Of a DNA stretch of 64,000 nucleotides, positions 34,695 through 43,895 are shown piece by piece (the first letter of the stretch is position 1; each line of letters starts with the position of its first letter). Origin of the DNA: Cohnella luojiensis (GTDB lineage: Bacteria; Bacillota; Bacilli; Paenibacillales; Paenibacillaceae); assembly GCF_004564235.1 (NCBI RefSeq), contig NZ_SOMN01000009.1, positions 1-64,000 of the forward strand. Direction: 5' to 3'. A model generated the notes under the pieces. It was given only the letters and a program-made list of their open reading frames with translations. It searched no databases and had not been told where the DNA came from. The position numbers were made by a program, and so were the translations under genes.

Positions 34695-35774
34695 ATGGAA
34701 AAAATATGGAGTCCTATTAAAATTGGACGAATGGAGCTTTCTCATCGTCTAGCAATGGCACCAATGACTCGGGGACGGGCTCTGCCTGACGGGACACCAG
34801 GTGAGTTCACCCCCCTTTATTACAAGCAGCGCGCCTCATTGGGGTTGTTAATCAGCGAAGGTACGCAGCCGTCTGATGATGGGCAAGGGTATTTGTTTAC
34901 TCCTGGTATTTACACAGATGCACACATTGCCGGGTGGCGTGAAGTCGCTAATCAAGTACATGATGCAGGCGGTCACCTATTCATTCAATTGATGCATGTG
35001 GGCCGTATGTCACATCCGGACAACACCCCTCATCATCGCCAGCCGGTTGCTCCTTCTGCAATCGCTCCTGCATCTGATGTTCAAATGTATACTTTTGCAG
35101 GATTGCAGGAAATTCCAGTCCCTCGTGAGTTGAGCGTTGAAGAAATCAAAGCGACCTTCGAGGATTTTCGCAAAGCAGCTGCTGCAGCCATTCAGGCGGG
35201 TGCTGACGGAGTAGAGATTCATGGGGCGAACGGATACCTCATTCAACAATTTTTTGCGGAGAATGCGAACATACGGACTGATGCATATGGAGGGTCCATT
35301 GAAAACCGCGCCCGGTTTGCCATAGAGGTGGCAAAAGCAGTGGTGGAAGAAATCGGCGCAGACCGTACAGGGTTCCGCATCTCTCCTGGCGTACCGTTGG
35401 GTGGTCTTGATGAAGGTCCGAATGGTACTGAGTTATATGAATACCTGGTATCTGAGCTGGCAAAGCTAAATTTAGCATATCTTCACATCGTACATGTCGG
35501 AAACGAAGATCTTTTGCGCAAAATCCGATCGGAATGGCCAACGGCTCTGTTGGTAAACCGTGCTGGCAGACCGCTTGAAAATATTACAATCGACATCGAA
35601 GAAGGACTTGCTGATATTGCGCCTATCGGGTCTTGGGCTTTGGCTAATCCTGATTTCATTGAACGATTTAAAGCCGGTGCCTCGCTAAATGAAGCGGATC
35701 GTGCTACGCTCTATGCAGGAGGCAGCCTAGGGTACACCGATTATCCGCCGCTTGCTGAACTGGATAAAGCTTAA
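34695..35774 (+). CDS. Old-yellow-enzyme family alkene reductase
   Basis: A 359-residue FMN TIM-barrel enzyme of the NemA/XenB type, which reduces activated C=C bonds, N-ethylmaleimide and nitro compounds with NAD(P)H. Signatures: RLAMAPMTRGRA, the active-site region GVEIHGANGYLIQQFFAENA with paired His/Asn, and TDAYGGSIENRARF. ATG 34695 follows GAGGAG. First gene of the OYE-MarR-quinone-reductase operon. Confidence 0.94.
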   Translation: MEKIWSPIKIGRMELSHRLAMAPMTRGRALPDGTPGEFTPLYYKQRASLGLLISEGTQPSDDGQGYLFTPGIYTDAHIAGWREVANQVHDAGGHLFIQLMHVGRMSHPDNTPHHRQPVAPSAIAPASDVQMYTFAGLQEIPVPRELSVEEIKATFEDFRKAAAAAIQAGADGVEIHGANGYLIQQFFAENANIRTDAYGGSIENRARFAIEVAKAVVEEIGADRTGFRISPGVPLGGLDEGPNGTELYEYLVSELAKLNLAYLHIVHVGNEDLLRKIRSEWPTALLVNRAGRPLENITIDIEEGLADIAPIGSWALANPDFIERFKAGASLNEADRATLYAGGSLGYTDYPPLAELDKA

Positions 35775-35791
35775 GAAAGTTGTGGATATCT

Positions 35792-36277
35792 ATGAAACAA
35801 GAAAAGAAACTTCCCCATAATGAATTACTCGAAGTAGAATTTGGCGCAGAGAAGCAATTTCCGATCAGCTTCTCGATCTTTGCTCTTGCGCGTTCGCATC
35901 GCGCACTGGCTTCCCAATTGATTCGCGAGACTGGCCTCTTTCCGGGACAAGAAATCATTCTCATGCAGCTGTTCCAGCAGGACGGCCAGTCGCAGAACAG
36001 CCTTGGCAGGACCTTGCGTCTGGATCACTCAACCATTGCAAAATCTGTCCGCAGACTGGAAGAGGCGGGATTGATTACCCGCAACCGTTCAGACGAAGAT
36101 GGCCGGGTTACCATTGTGTCCCTTACCGAGGCTGGTCGTGGATTTGAATCTAAAGTTCTAGAAGCTTGGAGTATACTGGAGAGAATCACGATAGAGAACC
36201 TTTCAGAACAAGAAAAAGAACGATTAATAAATTTATCAAGAAAAGTGGCTGCTCAAGTAGATACAGCTTTAAAATAA
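35792..36277 (+). CDS. MarR-family transcriptional regulator
   Basis: 161 residues with a winged helix (SLGRTLRLDHSTIAKSVRRL, then EEAGLITRNRSDEDGRVTIV). Such proteins sense phenolics, quinones or electrophiles. It stands between the OYE and the quinone reductase, 18 bp after the former and 19 bp before the latter, and is the most plausible regulator of both promoter modules with the GTTGCC repeats. ATG 35792 is preferred to a TTG at 35780. Confidence 0.9.
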   Translation: MKQEKKLPHNELLEVEFGAEKQFPISFSIFALARSHRALASQLIRETGLFPGQEIILMQLFQQDGQSQNSLGRTLRLDHSTIAKSVRRLEEAGLITRNRSDEDGRVTIVSLTEAGRGFESKVLEAWSILERITIENLSEQEKERLINLSRKVAAQVDTALK

Positions 36278-36295
36278 TCTTTGGGAGAGGTACAA

Positions 36296-37234
36296 ATGAC
36301 TGAATCCTTAATGAAAGCCATTCAAGTCGGTGAGTACGGCGGATCGGATGTTTTGAAACTCGAAGAAATTAACCGCCCTCAACCGCTTGCTGGAGAAGTT
36401 CTTGTCAAAGTTGCTTACGCTGCAGCCATTCCTCTAGACTGGAAGATCCGTAACGGTTGGCTAAAAGAGATATTTATTAAAACATTGCCTTATACGCCTG
36501 GAACAGCTGTTTCGGGTATCGTTGAAGCCGTAGGCGAAGGCGTAACCGGTTTTCAGCAAGGTGAGCGCGTTTTTGGAAATGTAAATGGAAGCTACGCAGA
36601 GTATGGCATTGCCCCGGCAAATGATTTGGTTCACATGCCGAAAAACTTGAATTTTGAGGATGCGGCAACTATTAAAGGCGGTGCAGAATCGGCTTGGAAG
36701 GCATTATTTTCGGAAGGCGAATTGGAAGCCGATCAAACGGTACTCATTCACGCTGCCGCTGGCGGCGTAGGTCAATTTGCTGTACAGCTGGCCAAGTGGA
36801 AAGGCGCTAAGGTTATTGCTACCGCCTCAACCGCCAATCTGGATTTTGTAAAGTCATTGGGTGCGGACCTGGTCATTGATTACACGACCACACCATTTGA
36901 GGAGAAAGTCAAGAACGTAGACTTAGTTATCGAATCGGTTGGGGGAAATAATGAGGATCGATCATGGTCTGTTCTGAAACGGGGCGGAAAACTGGTCTCC
37001 TTGACGCAGCCCCCATCTGCTGAAAAGGCCAAACAGTATGGAGTTACAGCTAAGTTTAATTCGAAGTTTCCAACCTCTAATGATTTGCAAACCATTGCTC
37101 AATTACTTGCCAACGGAACATTAAAAGCAGAGATTGATTCCATATTTCCATTAAGCGAAACGAAGAAGGCTCATGAGAAAAGTGAATCAAGACATGGCCG
37201 AGGAAGAATTTTGCTCAAGGTTAATTCATTTTGA
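36296..37234 (+). CDS. NADP-dependent MDR oxidoreductase / quinone reductase
   Basis: 312 residues of the zinc-free medium-chain dehydrogenase family. N-terminal GroES-like fold (MKAIQVGEYGGSDVLKLEEI), catalytic-domain entry PGTAVSGIVEAVG, and the NADPH-binding motif HAAAGGVGQFAVQLAKWKGA. No structural zinc Cys cluster. ATG 36296 follows GGGAGAGG. It completes a reductive electrophile or quinone detoxification operon. The terminator follows. Confidence 0.92.
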   Translation: MTESLMKAIQVGEYGGSDVLKLEEINRPQPLAGEVLVKVAYAAAIPLDWKIRNGWLKEIFIKTLPYTPGTAVSGIVEAVGEGVTGFQQGERVFGNVNGSYAEYGIAPANDLVHMPKNLNFEDAATIKGGAESAWKALFSEGELEADQTVLIHAAAGGVGQFAVQLAKWKGAKVIATASTANLDFVKSLGADLVIDYTTTPFEEKVKNVDLVIESVGGNNEDRSWSVLKRGGKLVSLTQPPSAEKAKQYGVTAKFNSKFPTSNDLQTIAQLLANGTLKAEIDSIFPLSETKKAHEKSESRHGRGRILLKVNSF

Positions 37235-37259
37235 AGCTGTGAGGTTAGGTTTATGAAAC

Positions 37260-37293
37260 GAGCCCTAGAAGCGATTCTAGAGGCTCTTTTTTT
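37260..37293 (+). terminator. Terminator of the OYE operon
   Basis: GAGCCcTAGAA-GCGA-TTCTAgaGGCTC is followed by TTTTTTT, 26 bp past the last stop codon. Confidence 0.9.
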
Positions 37294-37821
37294 AATATGG
37301 ATTTATCATCCTTTCGAAGAAAGTTCTGACCACTGAGAAGAAGAAACGTGAACGCCAAGATAGCCGAGATGCTGAAAATCACTTGCGGCTGCTGGACATG
37401 AACGGTCACAGGCGTACGGCTATAGCCGTATGGCTTTCGGTGTGGGATTCAATCCATCAACAATTCTTTGTTTCGTATTTCTAAATTCTAATTTTGGGAT
37501 CTCCGATTTTTCCTAAGGTATAAGTTTAATTCGCTTAATTTAGCTTAATTATTCCCGCCAACCTATGAATCCCCAAGTCTAATTCAATTGGTTCAACTTC
37601 TTAACATTTAAGCCTTCAAGGATCTTCCCTACTCGCTCCTTAACATACGGTTCTCCGTCCGGAGTTTATTTCCACGATGGAAGATACGGATTCAAGCCTT
37701 GTTTATTTATGTTCAAATCTTTCACTCCTTGTCGACTCGATAAGTATAAGTACGCCACGATTTTTTTCGATGGTCGGAGCCACTTCCGGTACGCAGTCCT
37801 TCCGATTGCAATACGCTCTGT
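37294..37821. other. Intergenic region, nothing recognised
   Basis: About 530 bp between convergent operons. I see no coding signature, hairpin with T-run or repeat. No clear terminator for the minus-strand fucosidase operon could be placed. Confidence 0.5.
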
Positions 37822-40146
37822 TCACAAAGGAGTATCCGGATGGGCCAGAATCACCGTTTCAATCCCGGCCTCCGCTTCAATCGAAAGGGTGATCTCGTCA
37901 AGCCGTTTCGGTTCGCCGACGATTCCTTCTACCGACAAGCGAACCTGCTGATCGCAGCGAATGCGATAGCTCCCTTTTCGATCCGGCTTCAGTACGGCCA
38001 TTTGCATTCTGCCATCCTTCCATGCGATATCCACCGTGACACCGCCGCGGGCCCGAAGCCCTCTGACTTCACCGTTCGACCAAGCCTTGGGAAGAGCGGG
38101 CAAAAGATGAATCGTCTCTTCATGGCTTTGCAGAAGCATCTCGGCGATGCCCGCTATTCCGCCAAAATTGCCGTCGATCTGAAACGGCGGATGGTTATCG
38201 AGAAGATTCGGCAACGTAGAGTGGGTCAAGAGCGCCGCCACGTTGGCATAAGCTTCTTCCGCATCCCGCAATCTGGCCCAGAAATTCACGATCCATGCCC
38301 GACTCCAGCCGGTATGACCACCCCCGTGCTCGAGACGGCGTTCAAGCGTCCTGCGCGCAGCCACGCTCAGTTCCGGCGTCTTCTCGGGAGCGATTTGAGT
38401 TCCCGGATGCAAGGCGAACAGATGCGAGATGTGGCGATGCCCGAGCTCGATCTCCTCGTAATCTTCTAACCATTCCTGCAATTGGCCATGACGTCCGATA
38501 CGAGGCTGCGGCAGCTTTTCTATCGAATGCCGTAACGCAGCCAGAAAGTCCTCATCGATCTTCAGCTTTTCCCCCGCGGCAAGACAGGCTTGGAACAGTT
38601 CGCGAGCGATCTGGCTATCCATGGATGGCCCGTAGCAAAGCACGCCAGTTTCTCCGTTAGGCAGCCTGTACATGTTTTCAGGAGAGACGGAGGGACAAGT
38701 GACCAGCTCTCCGCTTGGAAGCTCGATCATGTAATCCAGAAGAAAAACAGCCGCCTCCTTCATCATGGGGTAGGCAGGTTCCAAAAACGCCTCATCTTGC
38801 CCGAATTGAAAATGCTCCCAGAGGTGCAGGCATAACCAAGCAAGACCAAGCGGCCAATAGGTCGATGACAACCAAAGATCCTGCGGCGCGGTGTCCGCCC
38901 AAATGTCGGTATTGTGATGGGCGGCGCTTCCTCGGCAACCATACATCACTTGAGCGGTTCGGCGTCCGTTCGGAATCATCCGCTCGATCAGTTCAAAGAG
39001 GGGCTTATGGCATTCGGATAAATTGCAGATCTCAGCCGGCCAATAATTCATTTGCGTATTGATGTTAATGGTAAATTTGCTGTCCCAGGCCGGCAGCATA
39101 TCCTTATTCCAAATCCCTTGCAAATTCGCGGGCAGCGACCCAGGTCGGCTTGAAGCGATAAGCAGATATCGACCGTATTGAAAATATAAAGCCGGAAGCC
39201 CGGGGTCTTCGAATCCTGCTTTCATATTTTGCAAACGTTTCGAGGTGTCTTCTTCCTTTATGTTTGGCTCGCCGTAAATCCGTAACGCCGTCCGATCGAA
39301 CAGCTTGCGATAATCCTCCGTATGCGATGCCAGCATATCCATATACGGCCTTGAGACTGCCCGCCGGGCATTGGCGAGCGCCGCGGATTCCGGGTCCGGG
39401 TCGCGAAAATCCGTCGTCGCCGTAATGACCAACAATGCGGCATCGGCATTCGCGACGACGAGGTGTTCCCCGATCGTGCGCATTTGCCCTCCCTCAGGCT
39501 TGCACATAAGCAAGCCGCAGTAATTGACGCCTCCGCCGCTATTCCCGCTCATAACGATGGAATTCCCATTTTCCGCGCGGATAAGATCTACGTAGCGGAA
39601 ATTCTCCCGTCCCATTCTTGCCGTGAACGATATTTGGCCAGGGGCATCCGCCGTCAATCTGATCACGATCGCGCCGTCTGGATAGCTCGCGAAGATTTGG
39701 CGTCTGTATTTCACCTTTCCTGCCTTATACGAGATGCGAACTACAGCCTCCGACAAATCGAGCTCCCGCTCGTAATCCATGATCTCGCGATCCGCCTCGT
39801 ACTCGAAGTTCAGAAACAGATCGCCGAGCGGGACGTAATGACGCTGAGTTTCTGGGATGGCGGTCAAGCCCAACGAAGCGAGGCGCTCGGCTTCCTTCAG
39901 TTTCCCTTCGAAAATAAGCCGCCGAATTTCCGGGAGATGCGCCAAGGCATCCGGGTTATGGCGATCCCTGGGTCCACCATGCCATAAGGAATCTTCGTTT
40001 AACTGCAATCGTTCGGAGCATGCGTCACCGAATACCATAGCTCCCAGCCGTCCGTTGCCGATCGGAAACGCTTCTTCCCATTGCAGGGCGGGAGAGCGAT
40101 AGAACAGCCTGTCCTTATTGTCGGAGTGTTGTTTATGCATGAGCAT
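37822..40146 (-). CDS. GH95 alpha-L-fucosidase (cytoplasmic)
   Basis: 774 residues matching the full length of GH95. The N-terminal beta domain (PALQWEEAFPIGNGRLGAMV, QLNEDSLWHGGPRDRHNP) leads to an alpha-barrel with the catalytic motifs NTQMNYWPAEICN (Asn pair), SVSPENMY (acid Glu) and FQIDGNFGGIAGIAEMLLQS (Asp). No signal peptide. Releases fucose or galactose-type ends from plant glycans; some members act on L-galactose in xyloglucan. ATG 40146 is chosen since GGAAAGGAT precedes it. It is last of the kinase-regulator-esterase-fucosidase run. Confidence 0.92.
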   Translation of the reverse strand: MLMHKQHSDNKDRLFYRSPALQWEEAFPIGNGRLGAMVFGDACSERLQLNEDSLWHGGPRDRHNPDALAHLPEIRRLIFEGKLKEAERLASLGLTAIPETQRHYVPLGDLFLNFEYEADREIMDYERELDLSEAVVRISYKAGKVKYRRQIFASYPDGAIVIRLTADAPGQISFTARMGRENFRYVDLIRAENGNSIVMSGNSGGGVNYCGLLMCKPEGGQMRTIGEHLVVANADAALLVITATTDFRDPDPESAALANARRAVSRPYMDMLASHTEDYRKLFDRTALRIYGEPNIKEEDTSKRLQNMKAGFEDPGLPALYFQYGRYLLIASSRPGSLPANLQGIWNKDMLPAWDSKFTININTQMNYWPAEICNLSECHKPLFELIERMIPNGRRTAQVMYGCRGSAAHHNTDIWADTAPQDLWLSSTYWPLGLAWLCLHLWEHFQFGQDEAFLEPAYPMMKEAAVFLLDYMIELPSGELVTCPSVSPENMYRLPNGETGVLCYGPSMDSQIARELFQACLAAGEKLKIDEDFLAALRHSIEKLPQPRIGRHGQLQEWLEDYEEIELGHRHISHLFALHPGTQIAPEKTPELSVAARRTLERRLEHGGGHTGWSRAWIVNFWARLRDAEEAYANVAALLTHSTLPNLLDNHPPFQIDGNFGGIAGIAEMLLQSHEETIHLLPALPKAWSNGEVRGLRARGGVTVDIAWKDGRMQMAVLKPDRKGSYRIRCDQQVRLSVEGIVGEPKRLDEITLSIEAEAGIETVILAHPDTPL

Positions 40147-40178
40147 TCGATCCTTTCCTTTATGATTATACCGTTCCA

Positions 40179-41261
40179 TCAGGGTTGGAGAGTCAATTCG
40201 GTTTGGAAAATGCGCGACTGAAGCTGTTCTCCCCCTTTTCGAAAGGCCAGTCGAATAAAATTATACACGCCGTTGTTCCATACGTCGAAATCATGAAGCC
40301 CGTCCTTTATCAGGATCTGGTAATAGTCACCAAGAACTTCTTTTGCAGAATCCGCGAGCCCTTCGATCGATGCCCGATAGCTGTGTATTGCCACTTCGTC
40401 CGCATCTCCGCAGGTCGTATAAAGCAAATGAAGCCTGTGACCGCATAAGGCCATACGGGTTCCGAGAGCCTTTCCCGCGCTCGATGTTGGCGCGTTGGAG
40501 AAAGCTCCGACATAAGCAAACAAATCCGACATGCCCGGCGCTTGTACGGTCTCCGCCAGCCCATTTTGCCAAGGGCTCTCGGTTTCGGCGTACTCGGCCG
40601 AATCGCATCGGAAGCCGCCGAGGATCAGATTCAAGGCTTGCATGCCTCCCATCGATAGACCCGCGATTGCCCTGTGCATGCGGTTATATTGGATTCCCTC
40701 GGAGGAAGTATCCATGATATTCGCGCAAGTAGGGTATTTCGATTCGATATAAGGGATCAGATCGTATCTGAGCTCATAATCGAAATAGTAAAACCCCAAC
40801 ATGTTGGTTCCCGGGGGTCTGAACGCGCGATCCGACCAGTCATGCGCGCTTCTGCCGTTCGGGAATACGATGATCAGCGGATCAATATCGCCGTTTGCGA
40901 TTAGATTGTCGAATAGATTGCACAAGAGATAACGACCGTCGGAATTGCCGTTGCCAAACAGCCATTCGTTATGGTCCCCGCCTACTCCATGCAGCAGATA
41001 CAGCACGTTATATCGGGCGTCCATATCCTTTGCGTCGTAACCCGGCGGCAAATATAGGTTGCATGCTTTCGTTATTGCGTTTGCTCGAACGGTTTCTCTT
41101 CCGGCTTCTTCCGGATCAGCTTTACGGTCGGTTACAAGCTGTCTCGAAGCGTTAATATAATGACTGACCGGATAGGAAACCTCATGGACCGAGCCTTGCA
41201 ACTCTTTTCTCACGGCTCGCCTATAACTTGCAGGTACGGCCGTCACGCCAGCGTTCTTCAT
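40179..41261 (-). CDS. CE1-like esterase
   Basis: A 360-residue alpha/beta hydrolase of the esterase D/feruloyl-esterase type. NVLYLLHGVGGDHNEWLFGN gives the oxyanion loop, GLSMGGMQAL the nucleophile Ser, and KDGLHDFDVWNNGVYNF the catalytic His region. Its N-terminus (about 60 residues) is a beta-rich extension. No signal peptide. It probably removes acetyl or feruloyl groups from oligosaccharides imported by the neighbouring ABC system. The ATG overlaps the response regulator's stop by 4 bp. Confidence 0.88.
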   Translation of the reverse strand: MKNAGVTAVPASYRRAVRKELQGSVHEVSYPVSHYINASRQLVTDRKADPEEAGRETVRANAITKACNLYLPPGYDAKDMDARYNVLYLLHGVGGDHNEWLFGNGNSDGRYLLCNLFDNLIANGDIDPLIIVFPNGRSAHDWSDRAFRPPGTNMLGFYYFDYELRYDLIPYIESKYPTCANIMDTSSEGIQYNRMHRAIAGLSMGGMQALNLILGGFRCDSAEYAETESPWQNGLAETVQAPGMSDLFAYVGAFSNAPTSSAGKALGTRMALCGHRLHLLYTTCGDADEVAIHSYRASIEGLADSAKEVLGDYYQILIKDGLHDFDVWNNGVYNFIRLAFRKGGEQLQSRIFQTELTLQP

Positions 41262-42001
41262 TGTCCATCTCCTTCATCATTTTCCTCCGTCGCCTGCTCT
41301 CCCTCGCGGTAAGCGCCCGGGGTAATGCCCGTATATTTCTTGAACACCTTCGTGAAGTAGTGCTTGGTGTCGTAGCCGACCTGCTGTCCGATCGTGCAGA
41401 CGGTCAGATGTCCCTGCGTTTTTAACAGCCTCCGCGCCTCTCGAATCCGCAGCGAATTCAAATAATTCACGAAGGTGTCTCCCGTCTCTTTCTTAAACAA
41501 ACTGCTGATATAATTCGGATGAAGGTTCATCCGATCGGCAAGATGATCCAGTGACAGATCGTTCATGTAATTCGTTTGCATATAGGCCAGAATCCGTACG
41601 GCATGCCAGCTGTATTCGGAATCCGAAGCGGCCGGCAACTCGTCTCTAACGCGCTCCAGCAAGGCGGCGATCTCTTCTTTATCAAGTGGCTTTAGCAGAT
41701 AATCCACCACGTCTGAGCGCAGAGCCTGGCGGACGTATTCGAATTCGTCGTAACCGGTGAGGATGATGAAACGCTCGCATAGCCCTTCCGATCTGGCCTC
41801 CCCGATCAATTCGAATCCATTCTTCTCGGGCATATTAATATCCGTGATCGTCACGTCCGGCATGTAAATCTTCATGATCTCCAACGCCTCGGGGGCATTG
41901 AGGGCTTCACGAACTTCCGTGCCGACCGGCGCGACTTCTCCGACGATTTTGACCAACCCATTCAGAATCAAGGGCTCGTCATCTACAATCAATACCTTCA
42001 C
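41258..42001 (-). CDS. YesN-type response regulator with AraC DNA-binding domain
   Basis: 247 residues: receiver domain (VLIVDDEPLILNGLVKI, Asp in PDVTITDINMPEKNGF, Lys in YLLKPLDKEE) then two helix-turn-helix motifs of AraC type (SLDHLADRMNLHPNYISSLF; TVCTIGQQVGYDTKHYFTKV). Usually activates a neighbouring sugar transporter. It lies two bases after its kinase. Confidence 0.93.
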   Translation of the reverse strand: MKVLIVDDEPLILNGLVKIVGEVAPVGTEVREALNAPEALEIMKIYMPDVTITDINMPEKNGFELIGEARSEGLCERFIILTGYDEFEYVRQALRSDVVDYLLKPLDKEEIAALLERVRDELPAASDSEYSWHAVRILAYMQTNYMNDLSLDHLADRMNLHPNYISSLFKKETGDTFVNYLNSLRIREARRLLKTQGHLTVCTIGQQVGYDTKHYFTKVFKKYTGITPGAYREGEQATEENDEGDGQ

Positions 42002-42003
42002 CG

Positions 42004-43731
42004 TCAGCTCTCCGTCCTTTTCGCGATGATGATGCGCAAGCAGGTTCCCTTGCCCGGCGCGCTAGATACCTCTAGCCGAGAAGTTCCTCCGAAAAAGGCC
42101 TTAACCCTTTCGTTGACATTCATGAGTCCCAAGCCGCCTGACTCCTCCGCTTTTTTGGTCTGGTCGTTCTTCGAAAGCCTGGATTGCAGATCAAGAAGCT
42201 TCTCCGGCGGGATCCCGTTGCCGTTGTCGGAAACGGCGATCGTTATCTCCCGTTCCGTTTCCGTCGCCTGCAGCCGGATATGAACAGGCCGCAGTACGGC
42301 AGACGCCCCATGCACGATGCCGTTTTCAATGAGAGGCTGCAGCAGGAAGCGCGGACAGGAAAGGCGCTGAGCATCGACGGCAATGTTAATCTCATAGGTC
42401 AGTCTGCTCTGAAGCCGCATCTTGTGAATGTTCAGGTAGAAGGTGACCATTTCGATCTCCTTCGCGAGAACGGTCTCGTCCTGCTCGGACGACAGACTGT
42501 AGCGCATCAATTTCCCGAACCAGAAGGAAATATCGGCGACTTCCTTGTCGTTGTTGGATTCGGCGACCATCCGAATCGTTTCGAGCGTATTGTAGAGAAA
42601 ATGAGGTTTGATCTGGGCTTGCAGCACTTTGTACGCCGCTTCTTTATTGCGTACCTCGGCGCGATGGACATTGTTTATCAGTTCGTCCATTCGCCGGACC
42701 ATGGAATTGTAGTTTGCGGTCAGGAACCCGATTTCATCTTTTTCGAACCTTCCTTGCTTGATGCTGTGCTGTCTCAAGTTATCGTCGTTTAAGGTGCGCA
42801 TATGTCGGGCAAGCCTCAGAATACGCTTCGTGATCGTGGAAGCCAATACATAATAAGCGATAGATAATGCAAGCAATAGCAGCACGATCATCGTCACCAA
42901 AACGATCTCTTTCTGTTTGATGGAACGGAATACGTCTCCCACCTGTCCGGTTACGATGACGCGAACGCCAAGCGCTTCGAGCTTCAACTGATTCACGATC
43001 GTTTTTCGATTGATAAAAAAAGCGCTTTCTTCCGCTTGCAGCAGTCTTAGTGTCTTATCGTCCAATACCGCCGCTTCGTCCGTCAGAGGCTTGCCTTGCT
43101 CGGATAGCAGATTGGCTCTCCAGTTCCCTTCCACACCTGCGGCATCGTAGAAATTGCGGATCAGGCTGTTGCTGATCCGGATTTCAAGCAGGCCGATCCT
43201 CTCCGTGATTTGAGTGTTGTAAATATACTGGTAATAAATCAGATCCGGATCCGATGCCTCCGGATCGGCTCGCAGCCACATTCCTTGACCCGCCTTCAAG
43301 AACGAGACGATCTCCTCTAACCTCGGATCCAGCAATGAGTAGTCGCGGAATTGGTTGGTCATGGGTAAGACCCGATCCTTCATCTTGTAGATGACGAGAG
43401 ATTCGATCTCCGGATTGGCGATCTGAGATTGCGTGTATAAGGGCAAAATATATCGAATTAACGCATACACGCTTTCCGCGTCGGACTCGTAAACGCCATC
43501 CAAATAGTCGGTTACGTACGGATTATACTGCAGCAACCGATGCACCGACTGGATTCGGGCAAAATCCGTTCTCAAGTTGGCGTACGCCTGTTCCAGTATC
43601 TTTTGCCGGCTTTCCACGAACTGCTGGGTCAGGTTGCCGTAGATTTGCGTATAGTAGTGGTAACCGAAGGCAATGACCGGAATGAAGATAAGAATCACAT
43701 ATCCTAGAACGATCTTACGCATAATGCTCAT
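42004..43731 (-). CDS. YesM-type sensor histidine kinase
   Basis: 575 residues with two membrane helices flanking an exported sensor domain of about 250 residues, a HAMP domain, a His_kinase domain (KAAYKVLQAQIKPHFLYNTL with the phospho-acceptor His) and an ATPase domain (IAVSDNGNGIPP, then GGLGLMNVNERVKAFFG). It pairs with the YesN-type regulator and probably senses oligosaccharides or the loaded binding protein at 43.9 kb. Confidence 0.93.
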   Translation of the reverse strand: MSIMRKIVLGYVILIFIPVIAFGYHYYTQIYGNLTQQFVESRQKILEQAYANLRTDFARIQSVHRLLQYNPYVTDYLDGVYESDAESVYALIRYILPLYTQSQIANPEIESLVIYKMKDRVLPMTNQFRDYSLLDPRLEEIVSFLKAGQGMWLRADPEASDPDLIYYQYIYNTQITERIGLLEIRISNSLIRNFYDAAGVEGNWRANLLSEQGKPLTDEAAVLDDKTLRLLQAEESAFFINRKTIVNQLKLEALGVRVIVTGQVGDVFRSIKQKEIVLVTMIVLLLLALSIAYYVLASTITKRILRLARHMRTLNDDNLRQHSIKQGRFEKDEIGFLTANYNSMVRRMDELINNVHRAEVRNKEAAYKVLQAQIKPHFLYNTLETIRMVAESNNDKEVADISFWFGKLMRYSLSSEQDETVLAKEIEMVTFYLNIHKMRLQSRLTYEINIAVDAQRLSCPRFLLQPLIENGIVHGASAVLRPVHIRLQATETEREITIAVSDNGNGIPPEKLLDLQSRLSKNDQTKKAEESGGLGLMNVNERVKAFFGGTSRLEVSSAPGKGTCLRIIIAKRTES

Positions 43732-43851
43732 GGTAGCCCTTCTCTCCGACAGTTGAATCCGTATACCATTACCGTACCATTAACCAGCTAAGTCCGGTAG
43801 AGGCGATATGCTTTCAAATCGGATGAACGGCCGTCGTTACCTGAGCATGCA

Positions 43852-43888
43852 AAGTCCGGCAGGGGCGCCTCGCGTCCCTGCCGGACTT
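43852..43888 (-). terminator. Strong hairpin after the binding-protein gene
   Basis: AAGTCCGGCAGGG and CCCTGCCGGACTT form a perfect 13-bp stem 8 bp beyond the stop. No T-run follows on the minus strand, so it may stabilise mRNA or attenuate read-through into the kinase gene instead of fully terminating. Confidence 0.7.
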
Positions 43889-43895
43889 CTCGTTA

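Noticed and set aside
37840..38469. Long plus-strand open frame opposite the fucosidase
   Set aside because: It mirrors GH95 codon positions, has no ribosome site or recognisable domain, and the opposite gene is certain.
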